From NCBI RefSeq assembly GCF_007830495.1, contig NZ_VLKW01000001.1, positions 682,001 to 746,000 on the forward strand: 64,000 bases of DNA. The letters run 5' to 3'. Source of the stretch: Pseudoduganella flava. GTDB lineage: Bacteria > Pseudomonadota > Gammaproteobacteria > Burkholderiales > Burkholderiaceae_D. Of the stretch, positions 45,403 to 54,185 are shown one piece after another. Each line of letters starts with the position of its first letter. Position 1 is the first letter of the stretch. The notes beneath the pieces were generated by a model. It worked only from the letters and a program-made list of their open reading frames with translations, was not told where the DNA came from and made no database searches. Position numbers and translations under genes: made by a program.

Positions 45403-47454
45403 ATGCAAGCATTCCGAGTATTGCGGCGCCCGCCGCGGGCGGCTACCGTCGCCGCGGCGCTGTGTGTCGCCCTGGCGTTGCCTGCCGTACAGGCACAACA
45501 GCCGGCATCCGTACCCACCCCGCAACAGCCGGCAGCGGTGCTGCCGGGCGACGATTTCTATGCCTATGCGAACGGCGAGTGGCTCGCGGCCACCGAGATT
45601 CCCGCCGACCGCGGCAGCTGGGGCGCAGGCTATGTCGTGGCCGAGCAGACCAGCGAGCGCATCCGCCAATTGATCGAGGCGGCGGCGCGGCAGCCGGGCG
45701 GCGCCGACGTGAAGCGGGTGGCCGACCATTACCAAGCCTTCATGAACGAGGCGGGCATCGAGGCCAAAGGCGCCGCGCCGCTGGCGCCCGTGCTGAAGAA
45801 GATCGAGGCGATCCGCGACAGGAAGTCGCTGGCGCAGGCGCTGGGCGCCAGCGTGCGGGCCGACGTCGATCCGCTGAACAACACGGACTTCCAGACCGAG
45901 AACCTGTTCGGCGTGTGGATCGCGCAAGGGCTGACGGACCCCGCGCATTACACGCCGTACCTGCTGCAAGGGGGCCTGGGCTTGCCTGACCGGGCGTACT
46001 ACCTGGACGAGAACGAGCGGATGAGCCGCCTGCGCACGGCCTACCAGGCCCACGTCGCGGCGATGCTGAAGCTGGCCGGCTGTACCGAGCCGGAAGCGCG
46101 CGCCGCCCGCGTGTTCGAGCTGGAGCGCAAGCTGGCGCAGGCCCATGCGACGCGCGAAGACTCGGCGGATATCCAGAAGGCCAACAACGCCTGGACCGAC
46201 AAGGACTTCGCCGCGAAGGCGCCGGGCCTCGACTGGCCGGCGTTCTTCGCGGCCGCCGGGCTGTCGAAGCAGCGCAAGTTCATCGTCTACCACCCCGGCG
46301 CTGTGGCGGGCGCGGCCGCGCTGGCGGCCGAGATGCCGCTGCAGGCGTGGAAGGACTGGCTGGCGTTCCATGCGGTGAACCAGTACAGCGGCGTGCTGCC
46401 GAAGGCATTCGTCGAGCAGCGCTTCGAGTTCTACGGGCGCACGCTGGCCGGCACGCCGGCCCTGTCGCCACGCTGGAAACGCGGGCTGTCCTCGGTGAAC
46501 GAGGCGCTGCCGGAGGCGGTGGGCAAGATGTACGTCGAGCGCTACTTCCCGCCGGAAGCGAAGGCGCGGGTGCAGAAGATGGTGGCCAACATCGTCGACG
46601 CATTCCACCACCGCATCGACCGGCTCGACTGGATGGCGCCGGCCACGAAGGCGGAAGCCCATGCGAAGCTGAAGGTGCTGTACGTGGGCGTGGGCTATCC
46701 GGAGAAATGGGCGTCGTATGACGGCCTGGAGATCCGGCCGGATGATGCGTTCGGCAATGCATGGCGGGCCAGCCAGTTCCGTTACCAGCGCCAGCTGGCC
46801 AAGCTGGGTACGAAAGTGGACCCGAAAGAGTGGTGCATGCCGCCACAGCTCGTCAATGCCGTCAACATGCCGATGCAGAACGCGCTGAACTTCCCGGCCG
46901 CGATCCTGCAGCCGCCGTTCTTCGACCCGCACGGGACCGACGCGGCCAACTATGGCGGCATCGGCGCCGTGATCGGCCATGAGATCAGCCACAGCTTCGA
47001 CGACCAGGGCGCCCAGTTCGACTCGAAGGGCCGGCTGCGCGACTGGTGGACGAAGGCCGACTTGGAGCACTTCCAGCAGGCATCCGCCGCGCTGGTGGCG
47101 CAGTACTCGGCCTATCAGGCGTTCCCCGACCTGAAGCTCAACGGCCAGCTGACGTTGTCCGAGAACCTGGCCGATCTGGCCGGCCTCGCGGCGGCGCTGG
47201 ATGCCTACCACGTCACGCTGGGCGGCAAGGCGACGCTGGATGCGGACCGTCAGTTCTTCCTTGGCTACGCCCAGTCGTGGCGCAACAAGTTCCGCGAAGC
47301 GACGCTGCGCACCCGTATCGCCACGGATGGCCACGCGCCTGACCAGTGGCGCGTGTACACGGTGCGCAATGTGGACGAATGGTACAAGGCGTTCGACGTC
47401 CAGCCGGGCCAGAAGCTGTACCTGCCGCCCGAGCAGCGCGTGCGCGTCTGGTAA
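45403..47454 (+). CDS. M13 family (neprilysin-like) metallopeptidase
   Basis: This 683-residue secreted zinc endopeptidase is of the PepO/neprilysin type. It has a signal peptide ending at about residue 31 (AVQA), then the M13 N-terminal domain (DDFYAYANGEWL ... IPADRGSWG) and the C-terminal catalytic domain. The zinc motif HExxH is at residues 526-530 (HEISH), with the third ligand in ENLAD (Glu587, Asp591) and the FFLGYAQSWRNKFR end motif. The substrate-binding segment reads NAVNMPMQNALNFPAAILQP, a variant of the usual NAYY. It is a single gene with no operon partners. Confidence 0.95.
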   Translation: MQAFRVLRRPPRAATVAAALCVALALPAVQAQQPASVPTPQQPAAVLPGDDFYAYANGEWLAATEIPADRGSWGAGYVVAEQTSERIRQLIEAAARQPGGADVKRVADHYQAFMNEAGIEAKGAAPLAPVLKKIEAIRDRKSLAQALGASVRADVDPLNNTDFQTENLFGVWIAQGLTDPAHYTPYLLQGGLGLPDRAYYLDENERMSRLRTAYQAHVAAMLKLAGCTEPEARAARVFELERKLAQAHATREDSADIQKANNAWTDKDFAAKAPGLDWPAFFAAAGLSKQRKFIVYHPGAVAGAAALAAEMPLQAWKDWLAFHAVNQYSGVLPKAFVEQRFEFYGRTLAGTPALSPRWKRGLSSVNEALPEAVGKMYVERYFPPEAKARVQKMVANIVDAFHHRIDRLDWMAPATKAEAHAKLKVLYVGVGYPEKWASYDGLEIRPDDAFGNAWRASQFRYQRQLAKLGTKVDPKEWCMPPQLVNAVNMPMQNALNFPAAILQPPFFDPHGTDAANYGGIGAVIGHEISHSFDDQGAQFDSKGRLRDWWTKADLEHFQQASAALVAQYSAYQAFPDLKLNGQLTLSENLADLAGLAAALDAYHVTLGGKATLDADRQFFLGYAQSWRNKFREATLRTRIATDGHAPDQWRVYTVRNVDEWYKAFDVQPGQKLYLPPEQRVRVW

Positions 47455-47615
47455 GGCTGGGTGAGCGGGACAGGCGATTGCGGCGCAATGTTAGGGAACG
47501 TACGGAGAGGAAAAATTGCCGGACGTATGATGTTCCTGACCACACGCGATGACGCATGTGCGCAAGGCTGCGGGCCATTCCGGCCCACCGTCCACCAAGC
47601 AAAAAGGAGTGCATC

Positions 47616-47834
47616 ATGAACAGCGATCAAATCAAGGGCCGCGCCAAGGAAGTGGGCGGCAAGATCCAGGAAGAAGCTGGCGAACTGGTCGGCAGCTCGA
47701 AGCAGCAAGCCAAGGGCCTGAAGAACCAGGTCGAAGGCAAAGTGCAAAAGAAAGTGGGTGACGCCCGCGAAGCCGTCGAAGACGCGCTGGACGACGACAC
47801 CACGATCGACCGCGGCAACCGCCAGGGCCTGTAA
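47616..47834 (+). CDS. CsbD-family stress-response protein
   Basis: This 72-residue hydrophilic helical protein of the CsbD family begins MNSDQIKGRAKEVGGKIQEE and continues AGELVGSSKQQAKG, ending acidic. CsbD proteins are induced by general stress; their mechanism is unknown. AAGGAG lies six bases before the ATG and a terminator follows. Confidence 0.92.
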   Translation: MNSDQIKGRAKEVGGKIQEEAGELVGSSKQQAKGLKNQVEGKVQKKVGDAREAVEDALDDDTTIDRGNRQGL

Positions 47835-47854
47835 CTCCCAGCCCGCCAAACAAG

Positions 47855-47881
47855 ACAGCCGCCTGCGGGCGGCTGTTTTTT
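47855..47881 (+). terminator. Intrinsic terminator after csbD
   Basis: ACAGCCGCC pairs with GGCGGCTGT around TGCG, followed by six T residues. Confidence 0.9.
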
Positions 47882-47884
47882 CGT

Positions 47885-47961
47885 CTGCTGAGCTGGTCGC
47901 TAAACAACAGGGGACTGTCCCTCGTTTTTGGAAATATTTCCTGAAACGAGGGACAGTCCCC
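47885..47961. repeat. Tandem hairpin repeat B, copy 1
   Basis: A 77-bp unit has a 52-bp near-perfect hairpin at 47910-47961. The arm GGGGACTGTCCCTCG faces CGAGGGACAGTCCCC, and the apex is the palindrome GGAAATATTTCC. A copy lies 143 bases downstream. Confidence 0.85.
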
Positions 47962-48027
47962 AAACGCGTTTACGTATGCTTGGCGTATGCCAACCGGGCG
48001 CTTATAAGCTGACAACGTTTGCCCTTG

Positions 48028-48104
48028 CTGTTGAGCTGGTCGCAAAACAACAGGGGACTGTCCCTCGATTTTGGAAATATTTCCAGAATCGAGGGACAGT
48101 CCCC
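48028..48104. repeat. Tandem hairpin repeat B, copy 2
   Basis: This is the same 77-bp unit. It differs from copy 1 at a few bases, including a paired T-A to A-T switch in the stem (CTCGT...ACGAG becomes CTCGA...TCGAG). It ends 20 bases before the stop codon of the minus-strand DPP-IV gene. Confidence 0.85.
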
Positions 48105-48124
48105 GAATTTTGGCAACTATTTCG

Positions 48125-50338
48125 TCAGTTGCTTTCCGGTTTCAAATGCTTGCGGAAGAACGCGTCGATGTACGTCTGCACGTGGCGGCGTTGCACGCGG
48201 TTCGAGACGCCGTGCTTCGCGCCCGGGTACGTCATCAGTTCGAACTGCACGCCGCGGTTGACGAGGGCGTCGATCATCTTCGTCGTGTTCGTGAACAGCA
48301 CGTTGTCGTCGGCCATGCCGTGGATCAGCAACAGGTGCGACTTCAGCCCGTCCACGTGGGCGAACACGGTGCTGTCCTTGTAGCCTTCCGGGTTCTCGGA
48401 CGGCTTGTCCATGAAGCGCTCCGTGTAGTGCGTGTCGTACAGCCGCCAGTCCGTCACCGGTGCGCCGGAGACGCCGGCCGCGATCTTGTCCGAGCCTTGC
48501 GACAGCAGCCGCAGCGTCATGAAGCCGCCATAGCTCCAGCCATACACGCCGATGCGCTTGGCGTCGACGAACGGCTGCTTGCCCAGGAAGTCGATGCCGG
48601 CCAGCTGGTCTTCCACTTCGGCCTTGCCCAGGTTGCGGTAGATCGCGTCGGAGAACGCGCGCTCGCGCCGGCCCGAGCCGCGGTTATCGAGGCGGAACAC
48701 GACGTAGCCCTGCTGCGCCATGTACTGCTCGAACAGGTCGCCCCACTTGCGCGTCACGTGCTGCGCGGTCGGGCCGCCGTACGTGGACAGGTACACCGGA
48801 TACTTCTTCGCCGGGTTGAAGTGCCACGGCTTGATCATCGACCAGTACAGCGTCTGGCCATCCTTCGCCTTCAGCGTGCCGTATTCGACGGGCAGGTGGT
48901 CCGATTTGTACTGAAAGTACGGGTGGTTCGCGTTGACTTCGTTCTTTTCCAGCCAGGCGACGACGGCGCCGTCGGGCTTGCGGATCGCCACTTGTGGCGG
49001 CGTGGCCGGATCGGAGAACGTGTCGACGAACAGCTCGCCGTTGCGCGAGAACGTCGTGTCGTGCCAGCCGTCGGCCTGCGTCACGCGGCGCGGCTTCGCC
49101 GCATCGCGGCCGTCCAGCGCGACAACGTACGTCTGCTTGTCGATCACCGCGTCCTTGTTCGACGAGAAGTACACCTTGCCCGCCTTTTCATCCACGGCCA
49201 GCAGGCCGTCGATGTTCCACTCGCCCTGCGTCAGCGGGTGCTTCAGCGTGCCGTCCATGTCGTACAGGTACAGGTGGTTCCAGCCGCTGCGCTCGGACGA
49301 CCAGATGAAGCCGCGGCCGTTCGCCAGGAAGCGCAGGTCGTCGTTGACTTCGACCCACGTCTTCGCCGTCTCGGTGACGAGCACCTTCTGCGCCAGGGTC
49401 GCCACGTCGACGGCGATCAGCTCGAGCTTCTTCTGGTTGCGCGCCTGGCGCTGGAACAGCAGCTTGCTCGCATCGGCGTTCCAGTCCGCGCGCACCAGGT
49501 AGATGTCCTTGTCCTGGCCCAGGTCCACGCTCTTCGTCGCGCCCGTCGCCGGGTTCACGATGCGCAGTTCGATCACGACGTTCGGGTCGCCCGCCGCCGG
49601 GTAGCGCTGCTCGACGACGTCGGTGCGCTCCGCGTAGATCTCGAAGCGGCGCGCCACCGGCACCTGCGCTTCGTCGTAGCGGCGATACGCGATCGCCGAA
49701 TCGTCGGGCGCCCAGTAGTAGCCGGTAAACTGGTGCATTTCTTCCTGCGCGACGAACTCCGCCTCGCCGTTGTGCAGCGTGCCCTTGCCGTCCGTCGTCA
49801 GCGCCTTCTCCTGGCCGGTGGCCAGGTCGATCACGTACAGGTTCTGGTCGCGCACGAACGACACGTATTTGCCCTTCGGCGAAATCTTCGCATCGGTCAC
49901 GTTGCCCGAGGCGACGAGGCGCGCCGCATCCGGCCTGGCCACGTCGATCAGGTACAGGTTGCCGGCGATCGGCACCAGCAGGCGCTTGCCGTCCGGCGAC
50001 CAGCTGTAGCTGAGGATGCCCTTCAGGCTCGCCGTGCGTTCGCGCTCGCGCCGCGCCTTCTCGGCATCGGACAGCTGCTCGTCGGCCACCAGCACCTTCG
50101 AGTCGACCAGGCGGCGGGTCGACCGGTCCTTCATGTTGAACTCCCACAGGTCCAGCTGGAACTCGTTGTCGGCGCGGCCGCGCAGGAACGTCACGCGCTG
50201 GCCGTCCGGCGCCACCTTCAGCGCACGCACGCCGGGGCCGGCGAGGGCGGGATCGTCATAGATGCGGTCGAGGGTCAGGCGGTCGGCCGAGGCCGACCCG
50301 GCGGCCAGCAGGGCCAGGAAGCTGAGGATGAAGCGCAT
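48125..50338 (-). CDS. S9 family dipeptidyl-peptidase IV-like serine peptidase
   Basis: This secreted prolyl-oligopeptidase-class enzyme has 737 residues and would release N-terminal dipeptides. It has a signal peptide (MRFILSFLALLAAGSASA), a DPP-IV N-terminal beta-propeller (about 20-480) and an alpha/beta-hydrolase domain. Catalytic residues are Ser602 in GWSYGG, Asp677/678 in MADDN and His709 in AKHGVS. The EE motif (VAQEEMHQFTGYYW) needed for dipeptidyl specificity is present. The ATG at 50338 is fixed by the signal peptide. Tandem hairpin repeats lie just beyond its 3' end. Confidence 0.94.
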   Translation of the reverse strand: MRFILSFLALLAAGSASADRLTLDRIYDDPALAGPGVRALKVAPDGQRVTFLRGRADNEFQLDLWEFNMKDRSTRRLVDSKVLVADEQLSDAEKARRERERTASLKGILSYSWSPDGKRLLVPIAGNLYLIDVARPDAARLVASGNVTDAKISPKGKYVSFVRDQNLYVIDLATGQEKALTTDGKGTLHNGEAEFVAQEEMHQFTGYYWAPDDSAIAYRRYDEAQVPVARRFEIYAERTDVVEQRYPAAGDPNVVIELRIVNPATGATKSVDLGQDKDIYLVRADWNADASKLLFQRQARNQKKLELIAVDVATLAQKVLVTETAKTWVEVNDDLRFLANGRGFIWSSERSGWNHLYLYDMDGTLKHPLTQGEWNIDGLLAVDEKAGKVYFSSNKDAVIDKQTYVVALDGRDAAKPRRVTQADGWHDTTFSRNGELFVDTFSDPATPPQVAIRKPDGAVVAWLEKNEVNANHPYFQYKSDHLPVEYGTLKAKDGQTLYWSMIKPWHFNPAKKYPVYLSTYGGPTAQHVTRKWGDLFEQYMAQQGYVVFRLDNRGSGRRERAFSDAIYRNLGKAEVEDQLAGIDFLGKQPFVDAKRIGVYGWSYGGFMTLRLLSQGSDKIAAGVSGAPVTDWRLYDTHYTERFMDKPSENPEGYKDSTVFAHVDGLKSHLLLIHGMADDNVLFTNTTKMIDALVNRGVQFELMTYPGAKHGVSNRVQRRHVQTYIDAFFRKHLKPESN

Positions 50339-50477
50339 GGAACTCCCGAAGTTATGGTCGAGCACGAAACGCGGAACGATACCAGACTGGCACGCCACTG
50401 GCGAGGCGCGATCGTTCGGAATACGGATGCCCGGGCCGACTTTCGTTCGGCCCGAGGTTCGGGCCGACCCTGGCCTC

Positions 50478-51860
50478 TCAAGCCAGCGCGCGCTGGCGCG
50501 ACAGTCGGTTCAGGTAACCGGTCAGCAGCACCGCAGCCACCGTCAACCCGAGCACGAGGCCGATCCAGAAGCCCGTCGCGGACATCGGCTCGCTTGGTGC
50601 GAACGGCAGCCATTGCGGCGCCAGCCCGAGCAGGCAACCGAGCGGCAGCGCCACACCCCAGAACGCGATCAGCTGGATGATCATCGGCCCGCGCGTGACC
50701 TTGTAGCCGCGGATCGCGCACGATGCCGCGACCTGCGTCGCATCGGACAGCTGGAACAGCGCGGCAAACAGCAGCAGGTGTGCGCACATCGCCTGCACGT
50801 CGGGATCGGACGTGTAGGCGGCCGCGATCTGGTGGCGGAAAATCGCGATGACGAGCGCCGACAGCACCGCGAACCCGGTCGACATGCCGAGGCCGACCAG
50901 CGAGGCGAAGCGGGCCCGCTGCGGATTGCCTTCGCCCAGCGCCTGGCCCACGCGGGTGATCATGCCGATGCCGAACGACAGCGGCACCATGAACGTCAGC
51001 GACGAGAAGTTCAGCGCGATCTGGTGCGCCGACACCGTGACGACGCCGAAGCGCGCCACCAGCAGGCTGACGGCGCCGAACACGCTGACCTCGGCGAAGT
51101 ACGTGACGCCGATCGGCACGCCCAGCTTCAGCATGTTCCAGATCTCCGGCCAGTGCGGCCACTCCCAGCGGTCGAACGGGTACGACGCCCGGTATGCCGG
51201 CGCGATGCGGATCCACAGCACGATCAGGAGCAGGTCGAGCCACACGACGGTGCCCGTCGCCACGGCGCAGCCCAGCGCGCCCATGCGCGGGAAGCCCAGG
51301 TTGCCGAACACGAGCACCCAGTTGACGAGGATGTTGACGACGAGGCCGACGATGGCGATGACCATCACGGGCTTGGTCTGGTTGATGCTGGCGCTGTAGC
51401 CGTACAGCGCGCGGTAGGCGGCGAACGGCAGCAGGCCGATGCTGACGATGTGAACGAACATCGACGCGCGCTCGTTCACGGCTGGCTCGAGGTGCAGGTG
51501 GTCGAACAGCAGCGTGGCGAGATTGGCCGCCAGCGCGGCCAGGATGCCGATGCCGACGCTCTTCCACAGCGCCTGCCGCACCGAATGGGGAATGCGGTCG
51601 AACGCGCCGGCCCCGACTTCGTGCGCGACGACGGTGTTAATCGCCATCATCGTGCCGTTGACGGTGACGAGGATGATCGACCATACCGATGCGCCCAGCG
51701 ACACGGCGGCCAGTTCGGCGGCGCTCGTGTGGCCCGTCATCGCCACGTCCGCGACGCCCATGCCCACCGTCGCCAGCTGGCCGATCAGCACGGGCCAGGC
51801 GAGGTGCCACAGCGCGGCGGCTTCTTTGCGGATGTTGGGCAGTGTGAACGAGTAGGGCAT
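50478..51860 (-). CDS. MATE-family (NorM-like) efflux transporter
   Basis: This 460-residue inner-membrane drug/cation antiporter has 12 TM helices arranged as two six-helix MatE domains. The N-terminus LWHLAWPVLIGQLATVGMGV and DVAMTGHTSAAELAAVSLGA are the typical first-helix signatures of NorM proteins. No regulator is adjacent. Confidence 0.93.
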   Translation of the reverse strand: MPYSFTLPNIRKEAAALWHLAWPVLIGQLATVGMGVADVAMTGHTSAAELAAVSLGASVWSIILVTVNGTMMAINTVVAHEVGAGAFDRIPHSVRQALWKSVGIGILAALAANLATLLFDHLHLEPAVNERASMFVHIVSIGLLPFAAYRALYGYSASINQTKPVMVIAIVGLVVNILVNWVLVFGNLGFPRMGALGCAVATGTVVWLDLLLIVLWIRIAPAYRASYPFDRWEWPHWPEIWNMLKLGVPIGVTYFAEVSVFGAVSLLVARFGVVTVSAHQIALNFSSLTFMVPLSFGIGMITRVGQALGEGNPQRARFASLVGLGMSTGFAVLSALVIAIFRHQIAAAYTSDPDVQAMCAHLLLFAALFQLSDATQVAASCAIRGYKVTRGPMIIQLIAFWGVALPLGCLLGLAPQWLPFAPSEPMSATGFWIGLVLGLTVAAVLLTGYLNRLSRQRALA

Positions 51861-52020
51861 CGGCAGCGGTGAAAGCGAAGGAACTTGCGATTTTACCCAT
51901 GAAGCGGACTCGCCCGCAGTAGGAATTTGTTACAAGGCGCCGTCCGCGCGGAGCGATGCTGTCGCGTTATGGTTGGGAGGCCGCGCGCACGTCGCGCGCG
52001 GCGCAACGATGGAGCACAAC

Positions 52021-52701
52021 ATGAAACGCCTGTTCGCCGCCGCAGCCCTGCTGGCATCCCTGCAACCCGTCTTCGCCGGCGAGATGTCGCTGTACTCGCA
52101 GCCGGACTTTCGCGGCAGCGAGGTGACGGTGCGCGACGCTGCGCCGAACTTCCGCGACTTCGGCTTCAACGACCGGGCATCGTCGATCGTCGTGCACTCG
52201 GGGTCGTGGGAAGTGTGCGAGCACAAGAACTTCGGCGGCTATTGCGCCGTGCTGCGGCCGGGCGAGTATGCGGACCTGCGCCGCTTCAACAACGCGATCT
52301 CGTCGGCCCGCGAAGTGGAACGCTGGCGCGACCGCGGCGACGGCCGCTGGGACGACGATCGCGGCGGCTGGCGCGGCGATGGCCGGGACGGCCGGGAAGC
52401 GTGGCGCGAGGGCCGGGAAGAGCGGCGTGAGGAGCGCCGCGGCTGGCACGGCGGCCCCGGCATCGAACTGTTCGCGGCCCCCCGTTTCGGCGGCGAGAGT
52501 GTCGGCCTGACGGGAGATACGCGCACCCTGCGTTCGATGGGCTTCAACGACCGCGCCGGCTCCCTGATCGTGCGCGAGGGCGAGTGGGAAGTCTGCGAAC
52601 ATGCCGACTACCGCGGCCGCTGCGCCGTGTTCGGCCCGGGCAGCTACCCGTTCCTCGGTGACCTGAACAACGAGGTATCGTCGGCCCGCCGGCTGCGCTG
52701 A
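52021..52701 (+). CDS. Exported beta/gamma-crystallin-like protein
   Basis: This 226-residue secreted protein has a signal peptide (MKRLFAAAALLASLQPVFA) and two crystallin-like Greek-key domains, residues about 20-100 (MSLYSQPDFRGSEVTVRDAA, WEVCEHKNFGGYCAVLRPGE) and about 145-226 (ELFAAPRFGGESVGL, WEVCEHADYRGRCAVFGPG). They are joined by an Arg/Asp/Gly-rich linker. Each domain has a conserved Cys pair and a W-E-V-C-E-H motif. Such domains often bind calcium. The ATG at 52021 has GGAG six bases upstream. Role unknown; stress or envelope stabilisation is a guess. Confidence 0.8.
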   Translation: MKRLFAAAALLASLQPVFAGEMSLYSQPDFRGSEVTVRDAAPNFRDFGFNDRASSIVVHSGSWEVCEHKNFGGYCAVLRPGEYADLRRFNNAISSAREVERWRDRGDGRWDDDRGGWRGDGRDGREAWREGREERREERRGWHGGPGIELFAAPRFGGESVGLTGDTRTLRSMGFNDRAGSLIVREGEWEVCEHADYRGRCAVFGPGSYPFLGDLNNEVSSARRLR

Positions 52702-52758
52702 AAAAAACGAAATGTTGTAACCTAATGCTCTGCAGGACTACGACCTGGAGAGCATATC

Positions 52759-53685
52759 GTGGAATACAAGGACTACTACGCGACGCTCGGTGTGCCGAAG
52801 ACGGCGACCGGGGACGAGATCAAGAAGGCCTACCGCAAGCTCGTACGCAAGTACCATCCGGACGTCAGCAAGGAAGCCGATGCGGATGCGAAGACGAAGG
52901 AGTTGAACGAAGCCTACGGCGTGCTGGGCGACCCGGAAAAGCGGGCGGCCTACGATGAACTGGGCAGCGCCCCCTACCGCCAGGGCGAGCAATTCCGTCC
53001 GCCGCCGGACTGGGGTTCGGACTACGAATCGTACGGTGGCGACGACAGCGAATTCTTCAAGGACCTGTTCGCCCACGTGGGCGGGCGCCGGCGCGGCGGC
53101 GGTTTCCAGATGCGCGGCGAGGACAGCCACGCCGCCATCCGCATCGCGCTGCGGGACGCGTACCAGGGCGCCAGCCGCACCATCGCGCTGCGCGTGCCGC
53201 AGGTCGACGCGCAAGGCCGCGTCGTCACGCGCGAGCGCACGCTGAACGTCACGATCCCGAAGGGTGTCACGGAAGGCCAGCAATTGCGCCTGGCCGGGCA
53301 GGGCCAGCCGGGCATCGGCGGCGCCGAGGCGGGCGACCTGTACCTGGAAATCCAGTTCGAGCCCGATCCGCGCTATTCGGTGGAAGGGCGCGACGTGTAC
53401 GAGAAGGTGCCGGTGGCGCCGTGGGAAGCGGCGCTGGGCGCCGAGATCGACGTGCCGACGCCGTCCGGCCGCGTCACCGTCACGGTGCCGGCCCGTTCGC
53501 AGGGCGGCCGCAAGCTGCGCCTGAAGGGCCGCGGCATTCCGGCCAGCGGTGCGGCGCCGGCCGGCGACCTGTACCTGCTGCTGGATATCGCGCTGCCGCC
53601 GGCGGACACGCCGCAGGCCAAGGCGCTGTACGAACAGATGGCGCGCGAGCTGCGTTTCAATCCGCGCGCAACGCTGGATGCATGA
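52759..53685 (+). CDS. cbpA: Curved DNA-binding/DnaJ-class co-chaperone CbpA
   Basis: CbpA is a 308-residue J-domain protein that stimulates DnaK and can bind DNA in stationary phase. The J domain (MEYKDYYATLGVPKTATGDE ...) has the HPD triad at residues 33-35. A Gly/Phe-poor linker and two C-terminal DnaJ domains follow, with no zinc finger, which is the CbpA architecture. The start is GTG at 52759. Its specific inhibitor CbpM is encoded 13 bases downstream. Confidence 0.95.
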   Translation: MEYKDYYATLGVPKTATGDEIKKAYRKLVRKYHPDVSKEADADAKTKELNEAYGVLGDPEKRAAYDELGSAPYRQGEQFRPPPDWGSDYESYGGDDSEFFKDLFAHVGGRRRGGGFQMRGEDSHAAIRIALRDAYQGASRTIALRVPQVDAQGRVVTRERTLNVTIPKGVTEGQQLRLAGQGQPGIGGAEAGDLYLEIQFEPDPRYSVEGRDVYEKVPVAPWEAALGAEIDVPTPSGRVTVTVPARSQGGRKLRLKGRGIPASGAAPAGDLYLLLDIALPPADTPQAKALYEQMARELRFNPRATLDA

Positions 53686-53698
53686 GGGAGGGCGAACG

Positions 53699-54007
53699 AT
53701 GAGCGAACAACCGATTCGTGCCGTGCCGGTGGACGACGCGGCCCTGACGCTGGACGAGCTGGCACGTGCCTGCGCCGTCGATCCCAACTGGGTGGTGCAC
53801 CGCGTACGCACCGGCATCCTGCTGGGCGGCAGCGCGGACGCGCCGGAAGCATGGCGCTTCACGAGCGTGGACCTGGTGCGCGCCCGCAGCCTGCTGCGGA
53901 TCGAGCGCGATTTCGATGCGAACGAGGAAGTGGCGGCGCTGGTCGTGGATTTGACCGAGGAGATCAGGCGGCTGAAGAGACGCCTGCGTGCGGTGGGAAT
54001 TTATTGA
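53699..54007 (+). CDS. cbpM: Chaperone modulatory protein CbpM
   Basis: CbpM is a MerR-like winged-helix protein that inhibits CbpA. The 102 residues contain ALTLDELARACAVDPNWVVH, the helix-turn-helix-like fold, and a C-terminal helix (DLTEEIRRLKRRLRAVGIY). The pairing with cbpA is the usual arrangement, and GGGAGGGCG precedes the ATG. Confidence 0.9.
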   Translation: MSEQPIRAVPVDDAALTLDELARACAVDPNWVVHRVRTGILLGGSADAPEAWRFTSVDLVRARSLLRIERDFDANEEVAALVVDLTEEIRRLKRRLRAVGIY

Positions 54008-54036
54008 CGCCTGCGGGCCCGCGGCTTGTCTTGAAA

Positions 54037-54146
54037 CCAACGGCAGAAGCCGGGGACAAAGCTGGCGTGCCCGCAGCGCGGAACGAAACCCCAATGCAAA
54101 CCCTGGGGTCAGACCCGTCGGGTCTGACCCCGGATTCTGCCGTTGG
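54037..54146. repeat. Palindromic interspersed repeat, family A copy 3, with long outer arms
   Basis: The core at 54105-54131 is GGGGTCAGACCC-GTC-GGGTCTGACCCC. Outer arms CCAACGGCAGAAGCCGGG (54037-54054) and CCCGGATTCTGCCGTTGG (54129-54146) are inverted repeats with one mismatch. Copies 1 and 2 each keep one of these arms. Confidence 0.85.
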
Positions 54147-54185
54147 GTTTTCGTTTCGAGCCGCAGGCGCGTTAGCTTGAATCAC

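Noticed and set aside
45217..47334. Minus-strand open frame of about 700 codons
   Set aside because: It is antisense to the M13 peptidase, and its text has no recognisable motif.
47885..48104. CRISPR array
   Set aside because: There are only two copies of a hairpin unit with a long non-unique spacer, and no cas genes.
48071..50680. Plus-strand open frame of 869 codons
   Set aside because: It is a shadow of the DPP-IV-like gene on the minus strand, whose catalytic triad is intact.
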